Both the position numbers and the translations under genes were made by a program. Below are positions 1 to 9,629 of a DNA stretch of 64,000 nt, piece by piece. Below the pieces are notes generated by a model. It was not told the origin of the DNA, searched no databases, and was given only the letters and a program-made list of their open reading frames with translations. Source of the stretch: Caulobacter sp. CCUG 60055 (GTDB lineage Bacteria > Pseudomonadota > Alphaproteobacteria > Caulobacterales > Caulobacteraceae); the NCBI RefSeq assembly GCF_022750545.1, contig NZ_PUIC01000001.1, positions 186,001-250,000 of the forward strand, given 5' to 3'. Within the stretch, counting starts at the first letter, position 1. Every line of letters starts with the position of its first letter.

Positions 1-52
1 CTCGCCCCGCGCCGTCGAGGCCGTCCGCGAGGCGCGCGACGGCTCGCTTTGA
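1..52 (+). CDS. 3' end of an unidentified CDS (partial)
   Basis: The first 52 bases read in frame 2 as about 16 codons ending in TGA at 50-52. Their third positions are nearly all G or C, as in true genes here. Only the tail (ending ...ARDGSL) is inside the window, so the product cannot be identified. It converges on glnA, and a hairpin sits between the two stops. Confidence 0.5.
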   Translation, partial: SPRAVEAVREARDGSL

Positions 53-80
53 CGGCCGGCCTCGTCGAGGCGGAATCGAG

Positions 81-108
81 AAGGGCCGCGGATCTCTCCG
101 CGGCCCTT
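81..108. terminator. Hairpin terminator between convergent genes
   Basis: A perfect 11-bp inverted repeat (AAGGGCCGCGG / CCGCGGCCCTT) with a 6-nt loop lies between the upstream gene and glnA, which converge here. The A/T ends of the stem give short U tracts on either strand, so it probably works in both directions. Confidence 0.65.
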
Positions 109-134
109 CGATCTTTCGGACGGGATCGGACCGA

Positions 135-1541
<1,407 letters not shown>

Positions 1542-1570
1542 GCTCGTTATCCCCTTGAGCTTCAGACTGG

Positions 1571-1918
<348 letters not shown>

Positions 1919-2043
1919 TTAGGCGTGTGGCGGGGCGACGAACAGGCCCCCCGCTTCTTCGCCGGAGGGAGCATGCCGGGCGGCGGCGGCGCAAGCGCCG
2001 TCGTCGGCGCGCCGACGGCCCGGCCGCCGCGTCTGGGTCGGGC

Positions 2044-2081
2044 GCCTAGGAATTAGGCATGAGCGCCCACGAAACGGGCGC
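2044..2081. promoter_or_regulatory. Inverted repeats in the glnB / thiolase-like divergent region
   Basis: The 247-nt gap between divergent glnB and the thiolase-like gene holds a short A/T-rich island. In it GCCTA-GGAAT-TAGGC (2044-2058) forms an inverted repeat, and just beside it GCGCCC-N7-GGGCGC (2063-2081) forms a hairpin. A further 16-bp perfect palindrome, CGTCGGCGCGCCGACG, is at 2002-2017. I found no convincing sigma-54 element, so a role in nitrogen control is only a possibility. Confidence 0.3.
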
Positions 2082-2156
2082 CCGCCGTTTGGGCTTGGAT
2101 GCCGCCGGGTCAAGCCCGTTACCGGTGTCGGAAAAGCCAGGGCGAGGGACCGACGG

Positions 2157-3701
2157 ATGCGTGACGATACTCCGGTGCTGATCGGCGCGGGCCAATTCAC
2201 CTATCGCGGATCGGCGGAAGACTCCCCGACGCCCCTGGCCATGATGAGAATCGCGGCGGAACGGGCCGCCGCCGACGCCGGCCTGCCGGCCGGGGCGCTG
2301 GCCGGTCTCGACGCCCTGGCGGTGGTCGGCTTCGCGGTGGATTCGCCCGGCGGTCTGGAACGGCTTCCCGTCCCGCGCCTGAAGAACCCGCCCCGCAGCC
2401 TGGCCAGGGCCCTGGGGGCGCAGCCGGACTACGCCGTCTATTCGCACGTCGGCGGCAACACGCCGCAGATGCTGGTCAACGTCCTGTGCGAGCGCGTCGC
2501 CCGGGGCGAGAGCGAGCTGGCCCTGGCCGTGGGCGCCGAGTTCATGGGCGCGCTGATGAAGCGGCTGCGGAGCGGTCGCGGCTTCGAAGGCTTTGGCGAC
2601 GACGAGACCGAGGCGCCCGAGCGGATCGGCGATCCGCGTCCCGGCGTCTCGGCGCAAGAGGCGGCCCACGGCCTCAGCTATCCGGTCAACACCTACCCGC
2701 TATTCGAGAACGCCCTGCGCGCCCGCGACGGCCGCAGCCTGGACGACCATCAGCGCCGGCTGGGCGAGCTGTTCGCGCCGTTCACCCGAACGGCGGCCAG
2801 GAACCCGCAGGCCTGGTTCCCGACCGAGCGGACGGCCGAGGAGTTGGTCACGGTCACCGACCGGAACCGCATGGTCAGCTATCCCTATCCGAAATATCTC
2901 AACGCGATCATGGAGGTCGACCAGTCGGCCGGCGTGCTGGTCGCCAGCGTCCGCAAGGCGCGCGAGCTGGGCGTGCCGGAGGATCGCTGGGTCTATCTGC
3001 ACGGCTGCGCCGACGCCGCCGACCTGTGGAACCCGCTGGACCGGCAGGACTTCCATTCCAGCCCGGCCATCCGCCTGACCGGCGAGCGGGCGTTCGAGAT
3101 GGCCGGGATCGGGCTGGCCGACATCGACTTCATCGACCTCTATTCCTGTTTTCCGGTGGCGGTGGAGATCGCCTGCGAGGAGCTGGGGATCGCCATGGAC
3201 GATCCGCGCGGCCTGACGGTCACGGGCGGGCTTCCTTACGCCGGCGGGCCGGGCAACAACTACGCCATGCATTCGATCGCCGCGATGATGGACCTGTTGC
3301 GCGCCAGGCCCGGCGCCTACGGCCTGGTGACCGCCAACGGCTGGTACCTGACCAAGCAGTCGGTGGGCGTCTATTCGACCCGGCCGGTCGAGGGCGCCTG
3401 GGCGCGTCAGGACCCCGCCGTCATCCAGCGTCGCATCGACGCCCTGCCGCATCCGGCCGTCGTCGACCGGCCCCAGGGGGCGGCGACCATCGAGACCTAC
3501 ACCGTCGCCCACTCGCGCGACGGCTATCGCGCCGGCATCGTCGTCGGCCGCGACGCCCAGGGCCGGCGCTTCGTCGCCAACACCCCGGCCGACGAGGCCA
3601 CCCTGCGCGACCTCGAATCGCGCGAAGGCGTCGGCCGCTCCGGCCAGGTCGGCCCGTCGGAGGACGGGAGCCTGAACATCTTCGTTCCCGACAGGGGTTG
3701 A
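2157..3701 (+). CDS. Thiolase-like protein (TLP1-type acetyl-CoA acetyltransferase family)
   Basis: The 514-residue protein has a thiolase fold: an N-terminal half opening PVLIGAGQ, a second half with DIDFIDLYSCFPVA, and GGLPYAGGPGNNYAMHS near the place of the usual C-terminal catalytic loop. From about residue 425 an extra domain (IETYTVAHSRDGYRAG...) resembles the add-on domain of mycobacterial thiolase-like protein 1. Where a thiolase carries its nucleophilic cysteine, this one reads HVGGNTPQ (residues 97-104), with no cysteine. It is therefore probably not a conventional thiolase, though annotation pipelines would call it acetyl-CoA acetyltransferase. Its substrate is unknown. A histidine phosphatase follows after 3 nt, suggesting an operon. 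Confidence 0.8.
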   Translation: MRDDTPVLIGAGQFTYRGSAEDSPTPLAMMRIAAERAAADAGLPAGALAGLDALAVVGFAVDSPGGLERLPVPRLKNPPRSLARALGAQPDYAVYSHVGGNTPQMLVNVLCERVARGESELALAVGAEFMGALMKRLRSGRGFEGFGDDETEAPERIGDPRPGVSAQEAAHGLSYPVNTYPLFENALRARDGRSLDDHQRRLGELFAPFTRTAARNPQAWFPTERTAEELVTVTDRNRMVSYPYPKYLNAIMEVDQSAGVLVASVRKARELGVPEDRWVYLHGCADAADLWNPLDRQDFHSSPAIRLTGERAFEMAGIGLADIDFIDLYSCFPVAVEIACEELGIAMDDPRGLTVTGGLPYAGGPGNNYAMHSIAAMMDLLRARPGAYGLVTANGWYLTKQSVGVYSTRPVEGAWARQDPAVIQRRIDALPHPAVVDRPQGAATIETYTVAHSRDGYRAGIVVGRDAQGRRFVANTPADEATLRDLESREGVGRSGQVGPSEDGSLNIFVPDRG

Positions 3702-3704
3702 GCC

Positions 3705-4277
3705 ATGGCTCGCATCTATCTCATCCGCCACGGCCGCCCGGCCTCGACCTGGGGCGACGCCGCCGACGCCGATCCGGGCCTGGACGAGGCCGGCCGGACC
3801 CAGGCCGAGGCGGCGTCGGCGGCGCTGATGGCGCTTCCGGCCGAGGATCGGCCGCGCCTGGTGGTCAGCTCGCCCCTGCGCCGCTGCCGCGAGACCGCGG
3901 CGCCGTTCGCGCGGGCGCTCGGCCTTGAGGCCCGCATCGAGCCCCTCGTCGGCGAGATCCCGACTCCGGCGGCGCTCACCCCGGCCGAGCGGGGGCCTTG
4001 GCTGCGCACGGCCTTCGCCGGCCGGTGGGCCGACATCGAGGGAGACCTCGACTACGAAGCTTGGCGCGCGGCGGCGACGCGGGCGGTGGCCGCCCTGCCG
4101 GCGGCGGCGATCTTCAGCCATTTCGTCGCCATCAACGCGGTGGTCTCGTCCGTCGAGGGCGACGCCAGGGTCTTGGCGTTTCAGCCGGATCATGCCTCGA
4201 TCACGGTTCTGGAGGCCGACGGCGAGCGCCTGCGCCTGATCTCTCGTGGCCGGGAGGCCGAGACCAAGGTGCTCTGA
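3705..4277 (+). CDS. Histidine phosphatase family protein (phosphoglycerate mutase-like)
   Basis: The 190-residue product begins MARIYLIRHGRP, the RHG motif whose histidine is transiently phosphorylated in this superfamily. SSPLRRCRETA provides a phosphate-binding arginine, VGEIPTP the likely acid, and SHFVAINAVV the second catalytic histidine. Members hydrolyse phosphate esters on small molecules or act as mutases; nothing here fixes the substrate. Spacing (3 nt after the thiolase-like gene, 29 nt before nnr) indicates co-transcription with both. Confidence 0.85.
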   Translation: MARIYLIRHGRPASTWGDAADADPGLDEAGRTQAEAASAALMALPAEDRPRLVVSSPLRRCRETAAPFARALGLEARIEPLVGEIPTPAALTPAERGPWLRTAFAGRWADIEGDLDYEAWRAAATRAVAALPAAAIFSHFVAINAVVSSVEGDARVLAFQPDHASITVLEADGERLRLISRGREAETKVL

Positions 4278-4306
4278 AGCGGCCTTCGCGGGACGAGGTT
4301 GCGCGG

Positions 4307-5776
4307 ATGGCGTCCGGTTTCGACATTCTGACAGTCGCCGAAATGGCGGCCGCCGACCATGCGGCCGTGGTCGGCGGAACGCCTGGCGTCACCTTGATGC
4401 GCCGGGCGGGGGAGGGCGTGGCCGAGGCGGTCGCCGCCCGCTGGACGCCGCGTCCGACGACGGTGCTCTGCGGTCCCGGCGCCAACGGCGGCGACGGCTT
4501 CGTGGCGGCCGAGCGGCTGGCCGCCGCCGGCTGGCCGGTGACGATCGCCATGCTGGGCGAGCGCGAGGCGCTCAAGGGCGACGCGGCGCTGGTGGCCGCC
4601 GACTGGATCGGTCCGGTCGGGAACGATCTCGTCGAGGCGGTCGGCGGCGCCGAACTGGTGATCGACGCCCTGTTCGGCGCCGGGTTGTCCCGGCCGCCGC
4701 CGCCGTCGGCGGTCGCCGCCCTGCGAGCGGCCGAGGCGTCTGGAACCCCCATCGTCGCGATCGATCTGCCTTCGGGCCTGGCCGGCGACCTGGGCCGCCC
4801 GCTGGGCTACGCCCCGGCGGCGGCGCTGACCGTGACCTTCCATCGCAAGAAGCTCGCCCACGTGCTTGAACCCGGGTGCGGCCTGTGCGGCGAGACGACG
4901 GTGGTCGACATCGGCCTTGGCCCGACGCCCGGCCGGCTGGCCGAGAACGTCCCCGAGGCCTGGCTTTCCAGGCTCCCCTGGCCGTCCCGCCTGGCTCACA
5001 AGCATTCGCGCGGCCGGCTGGTCGTGGTTTCCGGCGGCGCCTGGAACACCGGCGCGGCGCGGCTGGCCGCCCGGGCGGGCCTGCGGGTCGGGGCGGGCCT
5101 GGCCACCGTGCTGTCGCCGCCGGAGGCCCTGGCGGCCAACGCGGCCCACCTTGAGGCGGTGATGCTGAAGCCGTTCGACACCGAGGCCGAACTGGAGGCC
5201 GCGGCCGCCTCGGCCGATGCGGCGGTGATCGGGCCCGCGGCCGGGGTTGACGAGCGGACGGTGTCCAACCTGTTCGCCCTGGCCCGGACAGGGGCGGCGA
5301 TGATCGTCGACGCCGACGCCCTGACCGCCTTCCGCGACGAGCCGCAGCGGCTGTTCTCGGCGCTCGACCGCGACGACGTGCTGACCCCCCACGCCGGCGA
5401 GTTCGAGCGCGTGTTCCCCGGCCTGCTGGCCGCCGGCCCCGAACGGGTGGCGGCGACGCGCGCGGCCGCCCGCCGGGCCGGCGCGGTGGTGTTGCTGAAG
5501 GGGCCCGACACCGTGATCGCCGCGCCGGACGGCCGCGCCGCGGTCAATGTCAACGGCTCGCCCTGGCTGGCCACCGCCGGGTCGGGCGACGTCCTGGCCG
5601 GCTTCATCGGCGGCCTGATCGCGCAGGGCATGGAAAGCTTCGAGGCGGCCTGCGCCGCCGCCTGGATTCACGCCGAGGCGGGCGCCAGCTTCGGACCCGG
5701 CCTGATCAGCGAGGACCTGCCGGGTCTCGCCCCGGCCGTGCTGCGGCGGCTTTTCGAGGCGGCGCGGCCGGTCTGA
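4307..5776 (+). CDS. nnr: Bifunctional NAD(P)H-hydrate epimerase / dehydratase
   Basis: The 489-residue fusion carries an N-terminal NAD(P)HX epimerase (about residues 1-210, with GPGANGGDGFVAA and AIDLPSGLAG) and a C-terminal ADP-dependent NAD(P)HX dehydratase (about 215-489, with LTPHAGEFERVFPG, LLKGPDTVIAAPDG and GSGDVLAGFIGGLIAQG). Together they repair damaged hydrated NADH and NADPH. The start ATG at 4307 gives the normal N-terminus (FDILTVAEMAAAD). It is last in a three-gene run after the thiolase-like and phosphatase genes. Confidence 0.95.
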   Translation: MASGFDILTVAEMAAADHAAVVGGTPGVTLMRRAGEGVAEAVAARWTPRPTTVLCGPGANGGDGFVAAERLAAAGWPVTIAMLGEREALKGDAALVAADWIGPVGNDLVEAVGGAELVIDALFGAGLSRPPPPSAVAALRAAEASGTPIVAIDLPSGLAGDLGRPLGYAPAAALTVTFHRKKLAHVLEPGCGLCGETTVVDIGLGPTPGRLAENVPEAWLSRLPWPSRLAHKHSRGRLVVVSGGAWNTGAARLAARAGLRVGAGLATVLSPPEALAANAAHLEAVMLKPFDTEAELEAAAASADAAVIGPAAGVDERTVSNLFALARTGAAMIVDADALTAFRDEPQRLFSALDRDDVLTPHAGEFERVFPGLLAAGPERVAATRAAARRAGAVVLLKGPDTVIAAPDGRAAVNVNGSPWLATAGSGDVLAGFIGGLIAQGMESFEAACAAAWIHAEAGASFGPGLISEDLPGLAPAVLRRLFEAARPV

Positions 5777-5867
5777 ACGGAAAGAGGAGGCGATGGAACC
5801 TCCGGCGACGATCGTGGGTTATCGGCCCGGGCGTCACCAAGTTTCAATCGCGAACGAGGATGTTCTG

Positions 5868-6047
5868 ATGAGCAAGGAAGGTTTCGAAGGCGCGGCCCAG
5901 AAGGGCGTCGGGTCGATCAAGGAAGCCATCGGCAAGGCGACGGGCGACCGCAAGCTCCAGGCCGAGGGCGTCGCCGACAAGATCGCCGGGTCGGCCAAGG
6001 AAGCCGTCGGCAAGGCCAAGGACGCCATCCACAAGGCGACCAAGTAG
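5868..6047 (+). CDS. CsbD-like small stress protein
   Basis: The 59-residue protein (MSKEGFEGAAQKGVG...) consists of two similar charged helical units, GSIKEAIGKATGD and GSAKEAVGKAKDA, typical of the CsbD family. These are small hydrophilic proteins associated with general stress, of unknown biochemical function. I chose the ATG at 5868 because CGAACGAGGA lies 8 nt upstream; an in-frame ATG at 5793 would add 25 residues not seen in the family. A strong terminator follows, so it is probably a single-gene unit. Confidence 0.88.
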   Translation: MSKEGFEGAAQKGVGSIKEAIGKATGDRKLQAEGVADKIAGSAKEAVGKAKDAIHKATK

Positions 6048-6070
6048 GCCTTCGGTCCGATTTGTGAACA

Positions 6071-6107
6071 GCGGCCGCCGGTTCGCCGGCGGCCGCTTGG
6101 TCTTTGC
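6071..6107. terminator. Rho-independent terminator after the CsbD-like gene
   Basis: A perfect 11-bp stem GCGGCCGCCGG / CCGGCGGCCGC closes a TTCG loop at 6082-6085 and is followed by TTGGTCTTT. It lies 24 nt past the CsbD stop and just before the end of the convergent methyltransferase gene. Confidence 0.75.
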
Positions 6108-6111
6108 GGGC

Positions 6112-6768
6112 TCAGCGGAGGCGGCAGGTCCACACCTGCCAGGCGCCGCCCCAGGCGGCGCTGACCACCGCCTCGTCGACGATCTCGGTCCGGGCCTTGA
6201 GCGTGCGCCAGATGCGCAGGGGCGTGAGGCCCAGCCACTGGGTGACGCCGAAGACGCCGCCGGGGGCCAGGTTGCCGGCGTAGTGTTCGAGCAGGGCGAT
6301 CGGATCGCCCAGGTACTCGACGCATTCCGGGAAGACGATGGCGTCGAACTGCTCGTCGACGGCGTAGCGCTTGCCGTCGCCCACCTCGAAGTCGACCACG
6401 CCGGGGCGCAGATTGTCGGCCAGGCGACGGCGGGCCATGTCGACGCCCTGGGCCGAGAAGTCGACGCCCAGGTAGCGGGCGGGGCGAAAGGGGCGGATGG
6501 AATCGTAGAACGCGCCTTCGCCGCAGCCGATCTCCAGGACGCGCGGCTGATCGGCGTGTTCGGCGACCAATCCGGCCAGCAGCCGGTGATGATGCCGCTG
6601 GTCCGAAAGCAGCAGCCGCCGGTAGGTGCCCGCCTGGTACTCGCTGTTCCAGTGCTCGGCCGGCGACACCGTCGGCCCCTTGTGGCGGTCGCGGATAAAG
6701 GTTTCGCCGACCCAGGGACGGTCGAGCGCAGCGAGTTCCAAAAACCGCCGCCAACGCAGATACGCCAT
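6112..6768 (-). CDS. Class I SAM-dependent methyltransferase
   Basis: The 218-residue product has methyltransferase motif I, VLEIGCGEGAFY, an acidic segment YLGVDFSAQGVDMAR for SAM ribose binding, the motif-IV-like DAIVFPECVEYL, and a post-motif LAPGGVFGV. The N-terminus (HWNSEYQAGTY) resembles small-molecule or lipid methyltransferases, but the acceptor cannot be told. The ATG at 6768 has a very good ribosome-binding site (GGAGAGG); an upstream in-frame start at 6822 is less likely. It stands alone on this strand. Confidence 0.82.
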   Translation of the reverse strand: MAYLRWRRFLELAALDRPWVGETFIRDRHKGPTVSPAEHWNSEYQAGTYRRLLLSDQRHHHRLLAGLVAEHADQPRVLEIGCGEGAFYDSIRPFRPARYLGVDFSAQGVDMARRRLADNLRPGVVDFEVGDGKRYAVDEQFDAIVFPECVEYLGDPIALLEHYAGNLAPGGVFGVTQWLGLTPLRIWRTLKARTEIVDEAVVSAAWGGAWQVWTCRLR

Positions 6769-6832
6769 TTCCTCTCCAGTGTGTCCGGATGTCCGTCCTT
6801 GTCCGGTCGGCGCATATAGCAAAACCGGCGTT

Positions 6833-7459
6833 TCAGCGACCCCCGGCCGACGCCGGGCAGGCCGGATTGAAGACGAACAGCGAGGCCGGTTCGAAGCGGG
6901 CGGTGGCGACCTCCTCGCCGTGGGCCTCGTTCGGACGCAGGGGCGGCCGCAGGGTTCCGTCCCGGCGGAACGCCGTGGCCAGGCCGCCGCCGTCGGTCAT
7001 GGTCAAGGTCCCGTCGCCCCAGACCCCGGTCAGGTCGAACTTCGGCCGGCGATCCGTCCCATAGGCCTTGAGGCCGTTACGGTTGAACAGGTGAAGGCGG
7101 ACGGGCTGGCCGACGGTGTCGAGGGGCAGGGAGCGGGGCATGCCGCCGCTGAGGGTCAGGTTGAACCGCTCGCCGCGCGGCGTGCACAGGAAGGCGTCGC
7201 CGCGCAGGCCGCTGGCGGCGTGCGGGGCCGGGCTGGGGGCCGGGGTCATGCGGATATAGAGGCGATAGTCGCCGCCGGCCGCCGCCGAATGCAGGACGGC
7301 CCAGCCCCGCCAGCCGGGGACGGGGTGAAAACGGCCGCCGAGGAAAAAGCCCCACGGCGCGAAGATCGCCGCGATCAGCGACGAGGCTGCAAGGCCCAGC
7401 ACGACCAGTCCGAGCAACGATCCCAAACAGCCCGCGCGGCCGCCGCGCTTGCGCCCCAT
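6833..7459 (-). CDS. Hypothetical membrane-anchored protein
   Basis: I do not recognise this 208-residue protein. It starts with a basic stretch (MGRKRGGRAG), followed by a hydrophobic segment from about residue 11 to 40 that should be a membrane anchor. The rest is polar, rich in Gly/Pro/Arg and probably periplasmic, with two cysteines outside the anchor (FLCTPRG and the C-terminal PACPAS). Codon use matches neighbouring genes. The methyltransferase starts 64 nt beyond its stop on the same strand, so the two may be co-transcribed. Confidence 0.65.
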   Translation of the reverse strand: MGRKRGGRAGCLGSLLGLVVLGLAASSLIAAIFAPWGFFLGGRFHPVPGWRGWAVLHSAAAGGDYRLYIRMTPAPSPAPHAASGLRGDAFLCTPRGERFNLTLSGGMPRSLPLDTVGQPVRLHLFNRNGLKAYGTDRRPKFDLTGVWGDGTLTMTDGGGLATAFRRDGTLRPPLRPNEAHGEEVATARFEPASLFVFNPACPASAGGR

Positions 7460-7614
7460 CGCCAGTCATGCCCCAGCCTCCGTCCCCGGAACATCCAGAT
7501 TGCCTCAAGTCTTGGCGTCGTCCAGGCCCTCGTGCGCCCACGGAAGGTCGGCTGTTGGGTCCGTCGGGATTTTGTTGTTAGGGTGACGGCGCCTAGGAAC
7601 GAACAGGTGGTCTA

Positions 7615-7830
7615 ATGCGATATGTGATGACCAGTACGGATCGGGCGTTGCTTCTCGAGATCAAGAAGTCCGGGGCCGTGCCCGTCGAGCGGAGCGCGGC
7701 CGCCTATGACTGCGCCCTGCGGCTGGAGCGGCAGGGATTGCTGCGCTCCATCCGTTCTCAAGCTTCCCAGCGACCGATCTTCGTGTTGTCCGGAGCCGGA
7801 CTGACCGCGACGAACGGCGACTTCCGCTGA
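7615..7830 (+). CDS. Hypothetical small protein
   Basis: This 71-residue reading frame (MRYVMTSTDRALLLEIKK...) could fold as a small helical, winged-helix-like unit: helix LLLEIKKSG, helix AAYDCALRLERQGLL, then a strand pair PIFVLSGAGLTA. That is compositional reading only. An internal ATG at 7627 could also be the start. Its last 73 nt overlap a convergent small gene on the other strand. Confidence 0.5.
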   Translation: MRYVMTSTDRALLLEIKKSGAVPVERSAAAYDCALRLERQGLLRSIRSQASQRPIFVLSGAGLTATNGDFR

Positions 7831-8024
7831 GGCGAGGGCGCCGTGTCCGGGCCTTCGGCGGTCCGGCCGGCGATCGCGCGATCGACCTCGATCAACGCGT
7901 CCTGCAGCCGGCCCAGCGCCGACAGGGCGGCGGGCGAACCGCTATAGGCCCGGCGCACGACCAGCAGGTGGTCGGGCAGGGCGCGGGTGGCCGAAATTAC
8001 GGCGTCGAGGGATCGGGTGAGCAT
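7758..8024 (-). CDS. Hypothetical small helical protein
   Basis: The 88-residue frame starts at ATG 8024 behind a GAGG site. Residues 1-55 (MLTRSLDAVISATRALPDHLL...) look like a helical bundle segment. The C-terminal third is antisense to the facing small gene and reads as low-complexity polar sequence, so the true protein may be shorter or the overlap may be real. I see no family match. Confidence 0.45.
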   Translation of the reverse strand: MLTRSLDAVISATRALPDHLLVVRRAYSGSPAALSALGRLQDALIEVDRAIAGRTAEGPDTAPSPQRKSPFVAVSPAPDNTKIGRWEA

Positions 8025-8139
8025 GGTCGCGCCTCAAGAATGTTCTTGAATTGTTCTCATCCTTCCGGCCCGGACGAGTCAAGCGCGGGGGCCGGGCATG
8101 CCGGGCCGATGCAACCGCCGGGCCGCCTGCGGCGGCGTC

Positions 8140-8658
8140 CTAGTAGGTGATGGTCACCGTCACGGTGTCGGTGTAGCTCCCCGCCGCGACGTACTGGTTC
8201 GCCCTGACGCGGCCGTAGACGGTGTAGGCCTGCAAGGCCCCGTTCCCGGTTCCGCCGACCGTGGCGGTCGACAAGGTGCCGTCGCCCCAAACCGTGCTGC
8301 GCGCCGCCGTGGTGTAGAGCCCGTAGGACAGCAGGTTGGAGCCGGACGTCATCGACCGCGCCGCCACCGTCGCCCCGGTGGAGACGCCGGGGTCGAGCGA
8401 CATGACGTAGCTCTGGTTGTTGCTGCAGGTGACGTTGATCGTGCTCGTCGCGTCGGTCGGCGTGGCGTTGGTCGCCGAATAGCTGCCGAAGGCGAGATTG
8501 GTCGCCTGGATGTTGCAGACGGCCAGCACCGTGGCCGTCACCTGAAAGCTGGTGGTCGCCGTGGCCGCGGCGGCAGACGACAGGGGCGCGACCGAGAGGG
8601 CGGCGACTGCGGCCAGAAGCCGCGCCGGGGACAAGCGGAAGAAGCGCGTGACCGCCAT
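8140..8658 (-). CDS. Spore coat U (SCPU) domain secreted protein
   Basis: The 172-residue product begins with a signal peptide (about residues 1-33, ending ...SSAAAA) and continues TTSFQVTATVLAVCNIQA, then TINVTCSNNQSYVMSLDPG and a C-terminal TVTVTITY strand. This is the beta-sandwich pattern of SCPU-domain proteins, a family that includes Csu-type archaic pilus subunits. Two cysteines are placed to form the usual disulfide. The ATG at 8658 follows AGGAAGG and gives a clean signal peptide. No chaperone or usher gene lies nearby, so assembly into a pilus cannot be inferred. Confidence 0.85.
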   Translation of the reverse strand: MAVTRFFRLSPARLLAAVAALSVAPLSSAAAATATTSFQVTATVLAVCNIQATNLAFGSYSATNATPTDATSTINVTCSNNQSYVMSLDPGVSTGATVAARSMTSGSNLLSYGLYTTAARSTVWGDGTLSTATVGGTGNGALQAYTVYGRVRANQYVAAGSYTDTVTVTITY

Positions 8659-8841
8659 CGCCTTCCTGATCCTGGGCCCTCCGTCAGCCGCCGGCGCGGC
8701 GGCGACTCGGGCGCCGCTTGCGATCATACCTCAAACTGAGGTTGAAGGCAGGCGTCGTCGTCATCCCCCCGCGCAAGCGTTCCGTGCGTCCTGGTTGACA
8801 GGCGCGGCGGCCGGCGCCGCCGTCGATCGGGAGGCGATGTC

Positions 8842-9300
8842 ATGCGCAGATTGACCGCAGCGGCGGCTTTGGTCGCGTCTTTGGGGCTCGCCGCGCCGGC
8901 GGCCGCGTTCACCCCAGGTCCTCCGTTCGTGCTCAAGGGGCCGCTCACCTTCGTGAAGGGCGCTATAAGCGTCCCGTGCGTCGTGGCGCTCGACGTCTCG
9001 CCGGGCGGTCCGCCGGGCGGCGGAGTGGTCACCGCGGCGCGGATCACCGGCGCGCCGATCTGCGCGACGGTCACGGCCGCCGGGCTGACCTGGGCGGCGA
9101 CGGAGCTGTCGCTGACCTCGGTGCAGATCTCCAACATGGGCTTCGTCCTGGGCGTCCTCGGGCCGTGCGGACCGGCCAGTCCGATCGGGGCCTGGAGCAA
9201 CACGCCGCCGGGAACCCTGTCGTTCTCCAGCGCCTCCATGGGCGGCGGCTGCGCGATCAGCGGGACCTTGTCGGCCGCGCCGCCGCAGACGACGCCGTAG
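8842..9300 (+). CDS. Small exported protein, possibly PraB-like
   Basis: The 152-residue protein has a classical signal peptide (MRRLTAAAALVASLGLAAPAAA) and a mature part of glycine-, proline- and threonine-rich strands with four spaced cysteines (VPC, PIC, GPC, GGC), suggesting two disulfides in the periplasm or outside. The opening LKGPLTFVKGAISVPC is reminiscent of proteins annotated as alkane-oxidation activator PraB, but this is a weak resemblance. It is divergent from the SCPU gene across 183 nt, with a TTGACA-like element near 8796. Confidence 0.65.
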   Translation: MRRLTAAAALVASLGLAAPAAAFTPGPPFVLKGPLTFVKGAISVPCVVALDVSPGGPPGGGVVTAARITGAPICATVTAAGLTWAATELSLTSVQISNMGFVLGVLGPCGPASPIGAWSNTPPGTLSFSSASMGGGCAISGTLSAAPPQTTP

Positions 9301-9368
9301 GCCGCCGACCTGAGGTTCGCCGCTTGCCAAAATGCGCCCGCGCCTCTAACCCCTTGCGGCGCTTCGGC

Positions 9369-9453
9369 GCGGATGTGGCGGAACTGGTAGACGCACTGGA
9401 TTTAGGTTCCAGCGCCGCGAGGCGTGGAGGTTCGAGTCCTCTCATCCGCACCA
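9369..9453 (+). tRNA. tRNA-Leu (anticodon UAG)
   Basis: Acceptor strands GCGGATG (9369-9375) and CATCCGC (9443-9449) pair, followed by discriminator A and an encoded CCA. The anticodon stem CTGGA/TCCAG encloses loop TTTAGGT, giving anticodon TAG, which reads CUN leucine codons. A long variable arm typical of class II tRNAs is present, and the T loop reads TTCGAGT. Confidence 0.97.
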
Positions 9454-9629
9454 CCTTGTCGCGGCGGGGTTTGGGCTTGGACCCGAGCGCCTGTCATGAC
9501 ATAAGAGCGCTCTCTTGAGCGCCGCCCAGAGGACGGGTCCCCAAAGGACGGTCTTGCGGGCGGCGCCGATGTTTTATGGTCGAAGGCGGACGACAAGCGG
9601 GCGACGCGCCCGGGTCCGGAAAAATAAGA

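Noticed and set aside
2002..2017. 16-bp palindrome CGTCGGCGCGCCGACG as a nitrogen-control site
   Set aside because: It is pure GC sequence of a kind common by chance in this genome and does not resemble NtrC or sigma-54 sites.
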